From Candidatus Firestoneibacteriota bacterium (GTDB lineage: Bacteria; Oederibacteriota; D2-FULL-39-29; CAIOVX01), in assembly GCA_903861835.1 (NCBI GenBank), contig CAIOVX010000095.1, positions 1-45,161 on the forward strand: a stretch of DNA of 45,161 nt, read 5' to 3'. The notes under the pieces are model-generated. The model searched no databases. It was not told the DNA's origin and saw only the letters and a list, made by a program, of their open reading frames with translations. Shown here piece by piece: positions 17,122-25,214 of the stretch. The first letter of the stretch is position 1. Each line of letters opens with the position of its first letter. A program made the translations under genes and the position numbers.

Positions 17122-17185
17122 GATTACGCAGATTACGAAAAGCGATTGCATGGATTAAATCTATTACTAATCAGCGTAATCAGAG
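17122..17185. repeat. 9-bp GATTACGCA repeat, forward then inverted
   Basis: Forward nonamers GATTACGCA (17122), GATTACGAA (17131), GATTGCATG (17144) and GATTAAATC (17153) are followed by reverse-orientation TAATCAGCG (17168) and TAATCAGAG (17177). The last unit runs into the metV stop codon. The array fills the metV-metF gap. Confidence 0.65.
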
Positions 17186-17209
17186 ACTACTTTTTTTGTA
17201 GTCCCTGAT
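17179..17209 (-). other. Hairpin spanning the 3' end of metV
   Basis: On the minus strand ATCAGGGACTAC and GTAGTCTCTGAT form a 12-bp stem (one G-U) around a seven-A loop, with the metV stop codon in the 3' arm. No T-run follows, so it is not a standard terminator; it could protect or process the metV-metF mRNA, or be chance. Confidence 0.4.
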
Positions 17210-17797
17210 CTGAACGCCTTCCTTAAGCCCCTTATCGCTGCCTTTCAACGCCGTCATCCGTTCAAATATTCTCTGCCAACCGCACTCCATATCTTTGTCT
17301 ACTTCGCATTTTCCGTTCTTGGCGCCGCCGCACTGGCCGTTTAGCAGTCCCTTGGAACAGGCCGTGACCGGGCAGATGCCGAAAGTTAGGCCCATTCTGC
17401 ACTCGCCGCACTGCTCGCAATCGTGAAGTGACGGCGTAAACCCGGGGAAGCCCGGAACATAAAAGGTATCGCTGCCTGAAACAATCTTCTTTTCCGCGAG
17501 CAAACCGGCGAAAGTCTGGATGCCTACTCCGCAGGAGAAAATCAGCACTGTGTCTGCCGCCGCAAGCTGTTCCCCGTAAATCTCGAGCCTGCGCTCCGTA
17601 AAATCCTCTCTGCACATATAATCAAAAACAACCTCGGAGGTGATATTTGCGCCGGCAGCCTTTAATTCCGCTTTCAGCTTATTAAATTCCTCGACAGGGA
17701 AAAAACTTTGAGCGCAGCCAAGGCACGGAATAACGAGCACCCGCCCGGTAAGCGACGGGAGCAATTCCTCTTTTGTCTTTACCTTTGTAATCAGCAT
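17180..17797 (-). CDS. metV: MetV: cysteine-rich MTHFR partner subunit
   Basis: 205 residues of the MTHFR C-terminal/MetV family, a zinc- and Fe-S-binding protein that forms a complex with MetF in acetogens. Twelve cysteines are positioned as in the family: C25, C28, C62, C89, then C127-x2-C130-x2-C133, C142, C147, C156, C164, C172. The block from C142 on contains the signature KGLLNGQCGGAKNGKCEV. All twelve align with the N-terminal domain of the next gene upstream, so the two MetV units are paralogues. Its ATG lies 1 nt after the stop of the MetV-RnfC gene, indicating an operon. The C-terminal codons form a hairpin. No function other than MetF partner is suggested by the sequence. Confidence 0.93.
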   Translation of the reverse strand: MLITKVKTKEELLPSLTGRVLVIPCLGCAQSFFPVEEFNKLKAELKAAGANITSEVVFDYMCREDFTERRLEIYGEQLAAADTVLIFSCGVGIQTFAGLLAEKKIVSGSDTFYVPGFPGFTPSLHDCEQCGECRMGLTFGICPVTACSKGLLNGQCGGAKNGKCEVDKDMECGWQRIFERMTALKGSDKGLKEGVQIRDYKKSSL

Positions 17798-17798
17798 G

Positions 17799-19787
17799 CT
17801 ATTTTTTCTTCCCCCTAATGACTTTCTTCGCCTGTTTAATTATTTCAACTATGGAGGACTTGGCGGCGCAGATATTATCGCAGCAGCCGCACTCTATACA
17901 GTTCATAACCCCGTGGTTTTCCATTTCCGCGTATTTGCCCTTTTGCGCGAGCAATACATAGAAAGTCGGCTTCAGTTCCATCGGGCAGACCTCAACGCAA
18001 CGACCGCACTTTATGCATTCCGGGCCCGACTCCACGATATCGTGCTTCTTCACAACGACTAAGCCGCCCGTGCCTTTGATCACCGGAGCTTCCCCGTCTG
18101 ACTGCGAAACTCCCATCATCGGGCCGCCGGTCTTCAGTACTTCGTCCGCGTTTATTTTTATGCCGCAGAACTTCACAAGCTCTTTTAGCTGGGTGCCGAG
18201 AAGCACTTCAAAATTGCCTCGCTTCGGTACCGATTCGCCGGATACGGTAAGCACGCGCTTAATGAGCGGCGCGCCGTTATAGACAGCATCCCAGACTGCG
18301 TACGCAGTGCCGACATTATTGACAACCACGCCTACATCAAGAGGCAGCCCTCCAAGTGGGACTTCCCGCTTTAGGACGCGCTTTATGAGCATCCTTTCGG
18401 CGCCCTGAGGGTATTTCGTCTTAACAACTTCAACCATAATGGAGGCATCATTCTGCAGCAGCTCCTTTAATTTCGCTGCGGCCTCAGGTTTATTATCTTC
18501 TAAAGCTATTATTCCGTTTGAAACACCGGCAGCTTTCATTAGGAGCCGCAAGCCCAGAATGAGTTCTGCCGGGCGTTCCAGCATAACGCGGTAGTCGGCG
18601 TTAAGCAGCGGCTCACACTCGCAGCCGTTTATCAAGACCGTATCAAGCGGCTTGGGGGATTTTAATTTGACCGCGGTAGGAAAACCTGCGCCGCCCATTC
18701 CGACTATCCCTTTATCCCTGATCACTTCCGTTATCTTTTCTTTCGTGAGAGATTCCAGGGTGCCGGCCGGTCTGATAGAAGCGTCAAGTTCCTGCTTTTT
18801 ATCTGACTTAATGACCACGGAAAGCACCGGCGCCGGAAGAACAGGATGCTTTTTGGGCGCTACCTCAAGAACCTCGCCGCTTACACTGGCATGTACCGGA
18901 GCCGAAATCGGCGACTTTACGCTCTCTCCTATCTTTTGCCCTTTCAAAACTTTGTCGCCCTTTTTCACAAGCGGCTCGCACACAAGGCCGGCATGCTGGG
19001 ATAGCGGTATTATTACGGTATCCGGTTCCGGAAATATTTCTATGGGCAGTTCCGAGGCAAGTTCTTTGAGTTCGAAAGGATAAAGCCCTCCGTAGAAACC
19101 TTCCGACCTTTTTGCTCTGATGAGCTTAACATACTCATCAACTAATTTAAAACTGTTGCGCCGGTAATTCCTGAACTTAGGCGCCTCTTCAACAAAGCCT
19201 TTCGTCCTGCCCTGCTTATCAAGCCGGTTATATATTAGTTCCCAGGCGCAGTCGCGGTGTTTCCCCACTTCGCACTTTCCGTTCTTGGCTCCCCCGCAGG
19301 GGCCGTTGACCAGACCTTTCGCGCAATCCACCACCGGACAAATGCCGCCCGTTGAGGTCAGAAAACACTCTCCGCAGGCTCCGCACTTCTCCGCCGAAAG
19401 CGTAACGCCGTGGTGTCCATTCTGCCAGAGTGAATCCGCGCCGGGGAGCGTTTGCTTATTAACCAGCGCTGAAACCGTCTGGATGCCCAGCCCGCAGGCA
19501 ATGACCAGAACAGCCCCGGAGTTTTCTACTTCCTTTTTATATGCCTCAAGAATCTTTTCAGTCAGGTACTGGTTGCAAAGGTAATCAACGGGGATGTAAC
19601 CTGAAACGGTTTTTCCAGCCGACTTGATAATCTCAGCCGCTTCCTGGTATTCCGGCTCCGCAATGGACACGAATTCCTTGAAACATTTGTTGCAGGAAAC
19701 AACAAGAATGTTATCCTTTCCGGAAACCAGCTCCTGCAGCTCTTTCGCCGGTTTCAGCTTATATTTTGTAAAATCCTCTTTAATCAT
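17799..19787 (-). CDS. MetV-RnfC fusion: NADH-linked electron-transfer subunit for MTHFR
   Basis: 662 residues in two parts. Residues 1-210 are MetV-like, with all twelve cysteines (C32, C35, C71, C98, C135, C138, C141, C150, C155, C164, C172, C180). Residues about 230-662 are a full RnfC/NuoF-like module: a biotinyl-lipoyl-like SPISAPVHASVSGEV, the flavin/NADH-site glycine run GIVGMGGAGFP (361-371), INGCECEPLLN, and two 4Fe-4S clusters (C591, C594, C597, C601 and C630, C633, C636, C640). In Acetobacterium woodii RnfC2 is a separate subunit that feeds NADH electrons to MetVF; here it is covalently joined to a second MetV. No other Rnf subunit is present, so this is unlikely to be part of an Rnf pump. 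Role by analogy: NADH input for MetF. The GGAG ribosome-binding sequence is 12 nt from the start. Confidence 0.9.
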   Translation of the reverse strand: MIKEDFTKYKLKPAKELQELVSGKDNILVVSCNKCFKEFVSIAEPEYQEAAEIIKSAGKTVSGYIPVDYLCNQYLTEKILEAYKKEVENSGAVLVIACGLGIQTVSALVNKQTLPGADSLWQNGHHGVTLSAEKCGACGECFLTSTGGICPVVDCAKGLVNGPCGGAKNGKCEVGKHRDCAWELIYNRLDKQGRTKGFVEEAPKFRNYRRNSFKLVDEYVKLIRAKRSEGFYGGLYPFELKELASELPIEIFPEPDTVIIPLSQHAGLVCEPLVKKGDKVLKGQKIGESVKSPISAPVHASVSGEVLEVAPKKHPVLPAPVLSVVIKSDKKQELDASIRPAGTLESLTKEKITEVIRDKGIVGMGGAGFPTAVKLKSPKPLDTVLINGCECEPLLNADYRVMLERPAELILGLRLLMKAAGVSNGIIALEDNKPEAAAKLKELLQNDASIMVEVVKTKYPQGAERMLIKRVLKREVPLGGLPLDVGVVVNNVGTAYAVWDAVYNGAPLIKRVLTVSGESVPKRGNFEVLLGTQLKELVKFCGIKINADEVLKTGGPMMGVSQSDGEAPVIKGTGGLVVVKKHDIVESGPECIKCGRCVEVCPMELKPTFYVLLAQKGKYAEMENHGVMNCIECGCCDNICAAKSSIVEIIKQAKKVIRGKKK

Positions 19788-19822
19788 CGCTGTTTATTCT
19801 CCAGCCCCTGCCGGCTCCGCCG

Positions 19823-19890
19823 GATTACTAATTGCTGATTGCTAATTAATGACTCACGGGTTCAAACGTTCCACCGTCTTCCGTCAACTG
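19823..19890. repeat. 7-bp GATTACT array followed by an 8-bp GTTCAAAC array
   Basis: Heptamers GATTACT, AATTGCT, GATTGCT, AATTAAT, GACTCAC run in register from 19823 to 19857. From 19860 the period changes to about 8: GTTCAAAC, GTTCCACC, GTCTTCC (7), GTCAACTG. This is the same 7-then-8 order seen at 11308-11409. Confidence 0.55.
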
Positions 19891-19906
19891 ACCTCCGGCC
19901 CCCGCT

Positions 19907-19974
19907 CCGATGCACCTTGGCGGTCAATGCACTCCATACCCGAACTCAACTTTCTAAAAGCCAATGTGCATCGG
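19907..19974. other. Imperfect 15-bp inverted repeat after the dehydrogenase stop codon
   Basis: Arms CCGATGCACCTTGGC (19907-19921) and GCCAATGTGCATCGG (19960-19974) pair over 14 of 15 positions around a 38-nt loop, a few nt downstream of the Gfo/Idh/MocA stop. No T-run follows; a 3' mRNA structure or a dispersed repeat are both possible. Confidence 0.5.
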
Positions 19975-19977
19975 CCA

Positions 19978-21252
19978 TCAGTACTTCTTGTATTCCGTTA
20001 CCTCTTTAAACCTTACCCCGGGATTCTTTCCGTATTCAATTACCACATCGCGCCCGCCATTCATAATTGAAAGGCGTCCTGCTTCCATCACCAATTCATT
20101 ATAAAAGCTGTTTGCAGGAGTGGCGATAATACCTTCCGCATCTATTTCCTTTATGGCTTTCTGTCTCTCGTCAAGCCCGCCCGCAGCATTGACTCTGTTC
20201 GTGGAATTTACAATAGCCTCTATGGACCTATAGCCGTAGCCTACCGGCGTGAGGCCGGTTCCGCCCCTGTAAACAAACTGGAAATAGTCCGGATTAGGCT
20301 CAGTGTAAATGGTATCACCGGGGTCCGTCCCTTTTTCAACAAGAGAATGCTTAACGCCCCTGAATTGATCGGAGTGGGCAATAACCCCGCCGTCCCCGTT
20401 GCACTTTGTGTAAAGCACGATACCCTGGGCGTTTCCGCCCGGCGCGTTGTCCGGGTAACTCAGGGTGTTTTGCACATTAAGCACGGCGCCATTGTTCCAT
20501 ACCACCCTTCCGTCCGTCCAGAGAAACCCGTCGTTGCCGTTTGGATACTTGTCGGGCAATCCGAAGACCGAGACTTCAACCGGAAGCAGGCCGGTCACGA
20601 ACGCGACCAGGTCTATATAATGGCAGGCGATATAAGAAAATGTGTCGGAATTTTTTAGAGTGCACCAGTTCTGGAAGTTTGAATGCCTGTAGTACCATTT
20701 TTCGCAAAGGTGGGCCTGCCCGAGCATAAACTCGCCGAACTCGCCCTTCCTGAATTTGCGCCTCGTTATCAGACTCCTGTCGTCAAACCTCTTGTGATAC
20801 TCAACGCCGACAAAGAGCCCCTTGCCAAGCGCCTCTTCCTCTATCTCTTTTGATTCCTTGAAGGTTAAAACGAGGGGTTTCACGCTTAAGACATGCTGGT
20901 TGTGTTTGAGCGCTTCCTTAACCACCATATAATGCAGCTGGTCAGGCATGGCAACGATAACCAGGTTGTTCGGCTTCATCTTTGCTATAACTTCTTTGAA
21001 AAGTTCAGGATAGTTTTTTGAGGTATCGCCCGATTTAATATCGGGATAGGGGGTGAAACTCTGCCCCGGGAATGCGTCTTTAAGCATCTTGTTTTCGGCA
21101 AGCGGTTTTAGAACGTTGCCGTTTAGGGCGACTATGTTGATATTTCCAAGCGCCCCAAGCCGCTGGAGCTGGTAAATTGATGGCAAAATCTGGACCGCGG
21201 TGATCATTCCGCCGCCGACTATCGTCACTTCCAGTTTATTATCGGTCACCAT
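19978..21252 (-). CDS. Gfo/Idh/MocA-family NAD(P)-dependent oxidoreductase
   Basis: 424 residues. N-terminal Rossmann fold (VTIVGGGMITAVQILP, residues 9-24) binds the nicotinamide cofactor; SVKPLV carries the conserved Lys-Pro pair and CHYIDLV the conserved His-x-x-Asp catalytic pair. The family oxidises or reduces sugars, inositols and related polyols; the substrate cannot be told from sequence. Large for the family (usually 330-390). It has its own promoter with a leader of about 50 nt and stands alone, 190 bp upstream of the MetV-RnfC gene. iolB and a Cgl0159-like aldolase elsewhere in the window make an inositol-type substrate conceivable but not shown. Confidence 0.88.
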   Translation of the reverse strand: MVTDNKLEVTIVGGGMITAVQILPSIYQLQRLGALGNINIVALNGNVLKPLAENKMLKDAFPGQSFTPYPDIKSGDTSKNYPELFKEVIAKMKPNNLVIVAMPDQLHYMVVKEALKHNQHVLSVKPLVLTFKESKEIEEEALGKGLFVGVEYHKRFDDRSLITRRKFRKGEFGEFMLGQAHLCEKWYYRHSNFQNWCTLKNSDTFSYIACHYIDLVAFVTGLLPVEVSVFGLPDKYPNGNDGFLWTDGRVVWNNGAVLNVQNTLSYPDNAPGGNAQGIVLYTKCNGDGGVIAHSDQFRGVKHSLVEKGTDPGDTIYTEPNPDYFQFVYRGGTGLTPVGYGYRSIEAIVNSTNRVNAAGGLDERQKAIKEIDAEGIIATPANSFYNELVMEAGRLSIMNGGRDVVIEYGKNPGVRFKEVTEYKKY

Positions 21253-21308
21253 ATAAAGTCCTTTTAAATTAAGAATTTCCGATTAGAAACGGATAATATT
21301 AGTTGAAT

Positions 21309-21338
21309 ATTATATTGCAAAATAGCGATCATAGTCAA
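21309..21338 (-). promoter_or_regulatory. Sigma-70 promoter of the Gfo/Idh/MocA gene
   Basis: TTGACT (21338-21333), 18 bp, TATAAT (21314-21309), with a predicted start near 21302 and an AAGGAC ribosome-binding sequence before the ATG at 21252. Confidence 0.75.
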
Positions 21339-21404
21339 CATCTCATTTCCCTGCGCAATATTTTCATTAGTTTTTCAGACCGGGAGCAGAAGCTTTTCAG
21401 ATTA

Positions 21405-22031
21405 CTATTTCTTGTAAGGAACCATTACAAGCCCTTGTCCTTTGCAATCCGGACAGATTATATCCTTCACATTCTTTTTCTTGTCATTTCCAGAGGCATA
21501 TGAATCCGAACCCTGCTTAGCAGCAGTCGTTATTTTCTGAGATATTTTTACCGGCTCACTTATGTAGCCGGTCCCCTTGCATCTCTTGCAGTTGATAAAG
21601 TCACCAGGCAGCGCATATTGATTCTTATTCAGGCCGCCAAACGTGGTCTTTCCCTTGCTTGAGCCGGTTTGCGTTTTTCCGAAAACACCGCCCGATATTT
21701 TTCCCGGCTTACGCTTGACGCGGCCTGTACCGCCGCAAAAAGAACAGTTGACCAGGCCAGTACCCGAGCAATTCTTGCACTTTTCTTTGCCCGCCGCTCC
21801 CGAACCTGCGCAAACAGAGCATTTTACTTTGCCGGAGTGGCAGAAAATGCAGTCTTCCATATTTGAACCGAAGGATCTTTTTTCTTCGGTGGTTTCTCTC
21901 TCAGGAGCCGGCATTGCAAGCTGCTTGGGAGAGATAATCTCGTTTATCCGTTTAAATAGGCCGGGATTGACAAAATACGCTCCCAGTCCAAGCAGGCTTA
22001 GGACAAAAAAGAACAAAAGGATTTTTTTCAT
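21405..22031 (-). CDS. Membrane-anchored DnaJ-type zinc-finger protein (copy 1)
   Basis: 208 residues: an N-terminal hydrophobic helix (about 4-21), a linker, then about five CxxC pairs, several in the DnaJ cysteine-rich form CxxCxGxG: CIFCHSGKVKCSVCAGSG, CKNCSGTG, CSFCGGTG, CKRCKGTG and, after a low-complexity linker, CPDCKGQG. There is no J domain, so it is not a co-chaperone DnaJ but a zinc-cluster protein facing the periplasm, or anchored to the membrane with the cluster in the cytoplasm. It is the downstream paralogue of the next gene (34-nt gap) and starts similarly (MKKILLFFF against MKKLMLILF). Function unknown; a redox or protein-folding role is only a guess. Confidence 0.75.
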   Translation of the reverse strand: MKKILLFFFVLSLLGLGAYFVNPGLFKRINEIISPKQLAMPAPERETTEEKRSFGSNMEDCIFCHSGKVKCSVCAGSGAAGKEKCKNCSGTGLVNCSFCGGTGRVKRKPGKISGGVFGKTQTGSSKGKTTFGGLNKNQYALPGDFINCKRCKGTGYISEPVKISQKITTAAKQGSDSYASGNDKKKNVKDIICPDCKGQGLVMVPYKK

Positions 22032-22065
22032 TATTTCCTCCGACCTGTCGAATAAACCAAAATAC

Positions 22066-22722
22066 TTATTGCAAGTCTTGTATCCTGCCGCTGCCGCCGC
22101 AAAGATCGCAAGTGAGGCTTCTTGAAGAAAGGAGATATTCGCAGTGACCGCAGAAATAGGTTATACCGCTGGATTCAGTTTTTCTCTCGACGGTGCTTCC
22201 GCACATCGGGCAGGTGATGATTCTAAGGTAGCCTTTCCCTGAACAGTTAGGGCAGGATTTTGAAGTTGAACGGGAGTCAATTCCCCGGGTGACCGGTTTT
22301 GTTTTATAATCATACGTGTCAATAAAGAGAGAAACGGTGCCTGCGCCCTTACAGCTTTTGCAACTTACATGCCCTATGCTGTCGCAATAGAGACATTTCT
22401 TTCCGATACCGTCCTTATCCGTAAACTCCCTTCCGCACGCGGAACAAAACTTACGGGTAACTCTTGTCTTGGCGTCATAAGTAAAACTGATTTCACTGTG
22501 GCATTTGGGACACCTCGTTAGAAGAGCATATCCTGTGCCGTGACAAACTACGCATTTGAATCTGCCGGCAGTGCACCACATGCACTTCTTTACCGGACCT
22601 TTAGCTGCCGGTTTGACCGTCTTAATATTGTTTTGCGGAAATATATGTGTGCCGTGTTTGAGCAAGTAGTAGGATAGCCCCGCGACGGCCGCCAGAAAAA
22701 GAATAAGCATCAGCTTTTTCAT
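22066..22722 (-). CDS. Membrane-anchored DnaJ-type zinc-finger protein (copy 2)
   Basis: 218 residues with the same plan as its downstream neighbour: N-terminal helix MKKLMLILFLAAVAGLSYYL, then CMWCTAGRFKCVVCHGTG, CPKCHS, CSACGRE, CLYCDSIGHVSCKSCKGAG, CPNCSGKG, CPMCGS, CGHCEY and CDLCGGSG, about ten CxxC pairs. DnaJ-type clusters (CxxCxGxG) alternate with rubredoxin/zinc-ribbon-like knuckles (CPxC/CSAC). GGGAG is 6 nt before the ATG. The start lies about 15 bp after the hppA terminator, so transcription needs read-through or a promoter inside the hppA 3' region. Function unknown. Confidence 0.72.
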   Translation of the reverse strand: MKKLMLILFLAAVAGLSYYLLKHGTHIFPQNNIKTVKPAAKGPVKKCMWCTAGRFKCVVCHGTGYALLTRCPKCHSEISFTYDAKTRVTRKFCSACGREFTDKDGIGKKCLYCDSIGHVSCKSCKGAGTVSLFIDTYDYKTKPVTRGIDSRSTSKSCPNCSGKGYLRIITCPMCGSTVERKTESSGITYFCGHCEYLLSSRSLTCDLCGGSGRIQDLQ

Positions 22723-22736
22723 AGTTTCTCCCGGTA

Positions 22737-22771
22737 AAATAAAAGGGCCCCGCCGTTTCCGACGGGGCCCT
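22737..22771 (-). terminator. Intrinsic terminator of hppA
   Basis: Minus-strand stem AGGGCCCCG/CGGGGCCCT (nine GC-rich pairs, loop of about ten nt) followed by TTTTATTTTA. Located 8 nt beyond the hppA stop. Confidence 0.85.
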
Positions 22772-22778
22772 CAACCTC

Positions 22779-25190
22779 TTACTTTCTTTTCCTTGTAACT
22801 TTCTTCTTCCCTTCCGCTTGCAGCAGTGAACCTTTCCGGTTCATTACCATTGCGAAACCGAGAGCCGCTATACAGGCAACGGCTATCAGGCCTTTTTGCC
22901 AGAAGTGCACATCACTTAACATTATCACGCCCGCGGGCGCGATAGGAGCAAGGATGATGGCAACCAGGTTCATAACCTTAATCATCGGGTTAATCGCCGG
23001 TCCCGCCGTATCTTTGAACGGGTCGCCGACGGTGTCGCCTATGACCGCAGCCTTGTGCGCGTCAGTGCCTTTGCCGCCAAGGAAACCGTCTTCAATCTTT
23101 TTCTTTGCATTATCCCAGAGACCGCCGGTGTTGGACATATAAACCGCCATAAGCTGTCCGACAACTATCGCTCCGACAAGGTAGCCGCCGAGAGCTCCGA
23201 CGCCGAGAAGAACCGCGACGAGAACCGGGGTTGCGACCGCGAGAATTCCGGGGCCAACAAGTTCCCTCTGAGCCGCTTCGGTAACTATTGCCACGCAAGG
23301 TCCGTATTCCGGCTTCTCGGTGCCTTTCATTATCCCGGGGTGCTGTTTAAACTGCCTTCTTACTTCCATAACCACCAGCGAGGCCGCCCTTCCGACCGCC
23401 TTGAGCGCGAACGAAGAGAACAGGAACGGCACCGAAGCGCCGATCATGAGACCGATAAAGATCTCGGGAAGCTGGATCTGTATTGCCGCTATGCCGTTGG
23501 TTACCAGTTTAGCGCCTGCTTCATCGATAAAGGATCTGAACAATGCCGTCGCGGCAATTACCGCAGTGGCAATGGCAAGACCTTTTGTGAGGGCCTTAGT
23601 AGTATTTCCGATAGCGTCCATCCACGCAAGCGTGTCTGAAGCTTTCTTCACGTTCAGTTTTGACATTTCAAATATTCCGTGCGCGTTGTCCGTGATGGGC
23701 CCGAAGGTATCCATCGCAAGCACAAAACCGGTGGTCGCAAGCAGGCCAAGGCCTGAAAGCGCAACGCCGAGCGAGGCCATCGCAAGGCCGTCGTTGTGGA
23801 ATATCACAAGCGAGGCCATGATGGTGGCACAGATCAGCACGATTGCCCAGACCGAGGATTCCATGCCTTCCGCCATTCCGTTAAGGATAAGCGTGGCCGG
23901 TCCGGTCTTTGACGCAAGCGCAGTCTCAGTGACCGCCCTCTTGTCGGGGTGAGTAAAGATATTGGTAAGTATCAGCGTGGCCACGGAAAGCAATATTCCG
24001 ATTGAAGTGATAAGTGAGAACTTCAGCCAGAGATTAGTACCCGTGAATCCGAAAAGCCATTTTGAAACGATAAAGAAAGCAATTATTGAAAGGATCGAAG
24101 ATGTGATATAGCCGGTAACGATAGGCTTCATAGGATCAAATACTTTCGCCTTGTCATCGCCCCTGACGCAGAGAATGCCGACGATGGAAGTGACCACGCC
24201 GACAGCCCTGATAATAAGCGCGAACATAACGAACTTCAGCGTCATGCCGCCAGCGTTGCCGCCCCACGCCTTGAGGAATGCAGGGTCTGCAAGCATTGAA
24301 GCAGAAAGAATAATAGCCGCAACAAGAGTAACTTCATAGGATTCAAACACGTCCGCTGCCATACCCGCGCAGTCGCCCACGTTGTCGCCTACGTTGTCCG
24401 CGATGGTTGCCGCGTTCCTGGGGTCATCCTCAGGAATGCCTGCTTCCACTTTGCCCACAAGATCCGCGCCCACATCGGCTGCCTTGGTGAATATTCCGCC
24501 GCCGACCCTCATAAAGAGAGCCGCGAGCGAACCGCCGAATCCGAAACCTACCAGGACTTTCATAGCGTCCTGTTTAAAAATCATAAATATGATGGTGGCG
24601 CCAAGCAGTCCGAAACCGACGGTGAACATGCCTGAAACCGCGCCTGCCGAGAACGAGACATTAAGCGCTTTTGAGAAACTGGTAAGAGCGGCATTCGCAG
24701 TCCTTACATTGCCTTTGACCGCGAGCTTCATGCCGACGAAACCGGCTCCGTAAGAGCAAGCAACGCCCGCAACGAAGGCCAGCGCTATTCCCCAAGAGAG
24801 GAATGCCCTGTTCGTCGCTTCAAATGTTGCCACAAGAAGGTTTACCGTTACATTTCCTTCCACTGCGGCATTGGTCTTGAAATAATACATACAGAGCAAA
24901 CCGACAAAAATCAGGCCAATGAAAACCACCATGATCTTCATCTGCTGTTTGAGGTAAGCCATGGCGCCTTCTTCTATCGCAGTCGCCACGTCAGTCAGGG
25001 CCTTAACACCCGGATCCTGCTTCATTACCTTTATTACATTGAACGCGCCATAGAGTATTGCCACGCCTGCTGCGGCAAGCACCCAGTATAACACGCTCCA
25101 TTCGAACGGCCCGAAAGCGGGCAGCTGAATGGCGGACTCGCTTACGCCAAGCGCAAGCGAACCCAGTTTTGCTGCGAGTGTACCTATCAT
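22779..25190 (-). CDS. hppA: Membrane-bound proton-pumping pyrophosphatase (K+-independent type)
   Basis: 803 residues, many transmembrane helices. Hydrolyses PPi and pumps ions across the membrane. Signatures: GGGIFTKAADVGADLVGKVE (230-249), PEDDPRNAATIADNVGDNVGDC with the Mg-PPi Asp cluster, ITDNAHGIFEMSKL, and GDTVGDPFKDTAGPAINP near the C-terminus. In GNTTKALTKG (528-537) Lys532 and Thr535 are at the positions that distinguish K+-independent from K+-dependent enzymes, which have Ala and Gly/Ala there. That predicts a K+-independent H+ pump. GGAGG is at ideal distance from the start. With PPi-type phosphofructokinase 2 kb upstream it points to PPi-based energy conservation. Downstream is a strong terminator. 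Confidence 0.96.
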   Translation of the reverse strand: MIGTLAAKLGSLALGVSESAIQLPAFGPFEWSVLYWVLAAAGVAILYGAFNVIKVMKQDPGVKALTDVATAIEEGAMAYLKQQMKIMVVFIGLIFVGLLCMYYFKTNAAVEGNVTVNLLVATFEATNRAFLSWGIALAFVAGVACSYGAGFVGMKLAVKGNVRTANAALTSFSKALNVSFSAGAVSGMFTVGFGLLGATIIFMIFKQDAMKVLVGFGFGGSLAALFMRVGGGIFTKAADVGADLVGKVEAGIPEDDPRNAATIADNVGDNVGDCAGMAADVFESYEVTLVAAIILSASMLADPAFLKAWGGNAGGMTLKFVMFALIIRAVGVVTSIVGILCVRGDDKAKVFDPMKPIVTGYITSSILSIIAFFIVSKWLFGFTGTNLWLKFSLITSIGILLSVATLILTNIFTHPDKRAVTETALASKTGPATLILNGMAEGMESSVWAIVLICATIMASLVIFHNDGLAMASLGVALSGLGLLATTGFVLAMDTFGPITDNAHGIFEMSKLNVKKASDTLAWMDAIGNTTKALTKGLAIATAVIAATALFRSFIDEAGAKLVTNGIAAIQIQLPEIFIGLMIGASVPFLFSSFALKAVGRAASLVVMEVRRQFKQHPGIMKGTEKPEYGPCVAIVTEAAQRELVGPGILAVATPVLVAVLLGVGALGGYLVGAIVVGQLMAVYMSNTGGLWDNAKKKIEDGFLGGKGTDAHKAAVIGDTVGDPFKDTAGPAINPMIKVMNLVAIILAPIAPAGVIMLSDVHFWQKGLIAVACIAALGFAMVMNRKGSLLQAEGKKKVTRKRK

Positions 25191-25214
25191 TGCTTTTCCT
25201 CCTTCAAGGAATTT

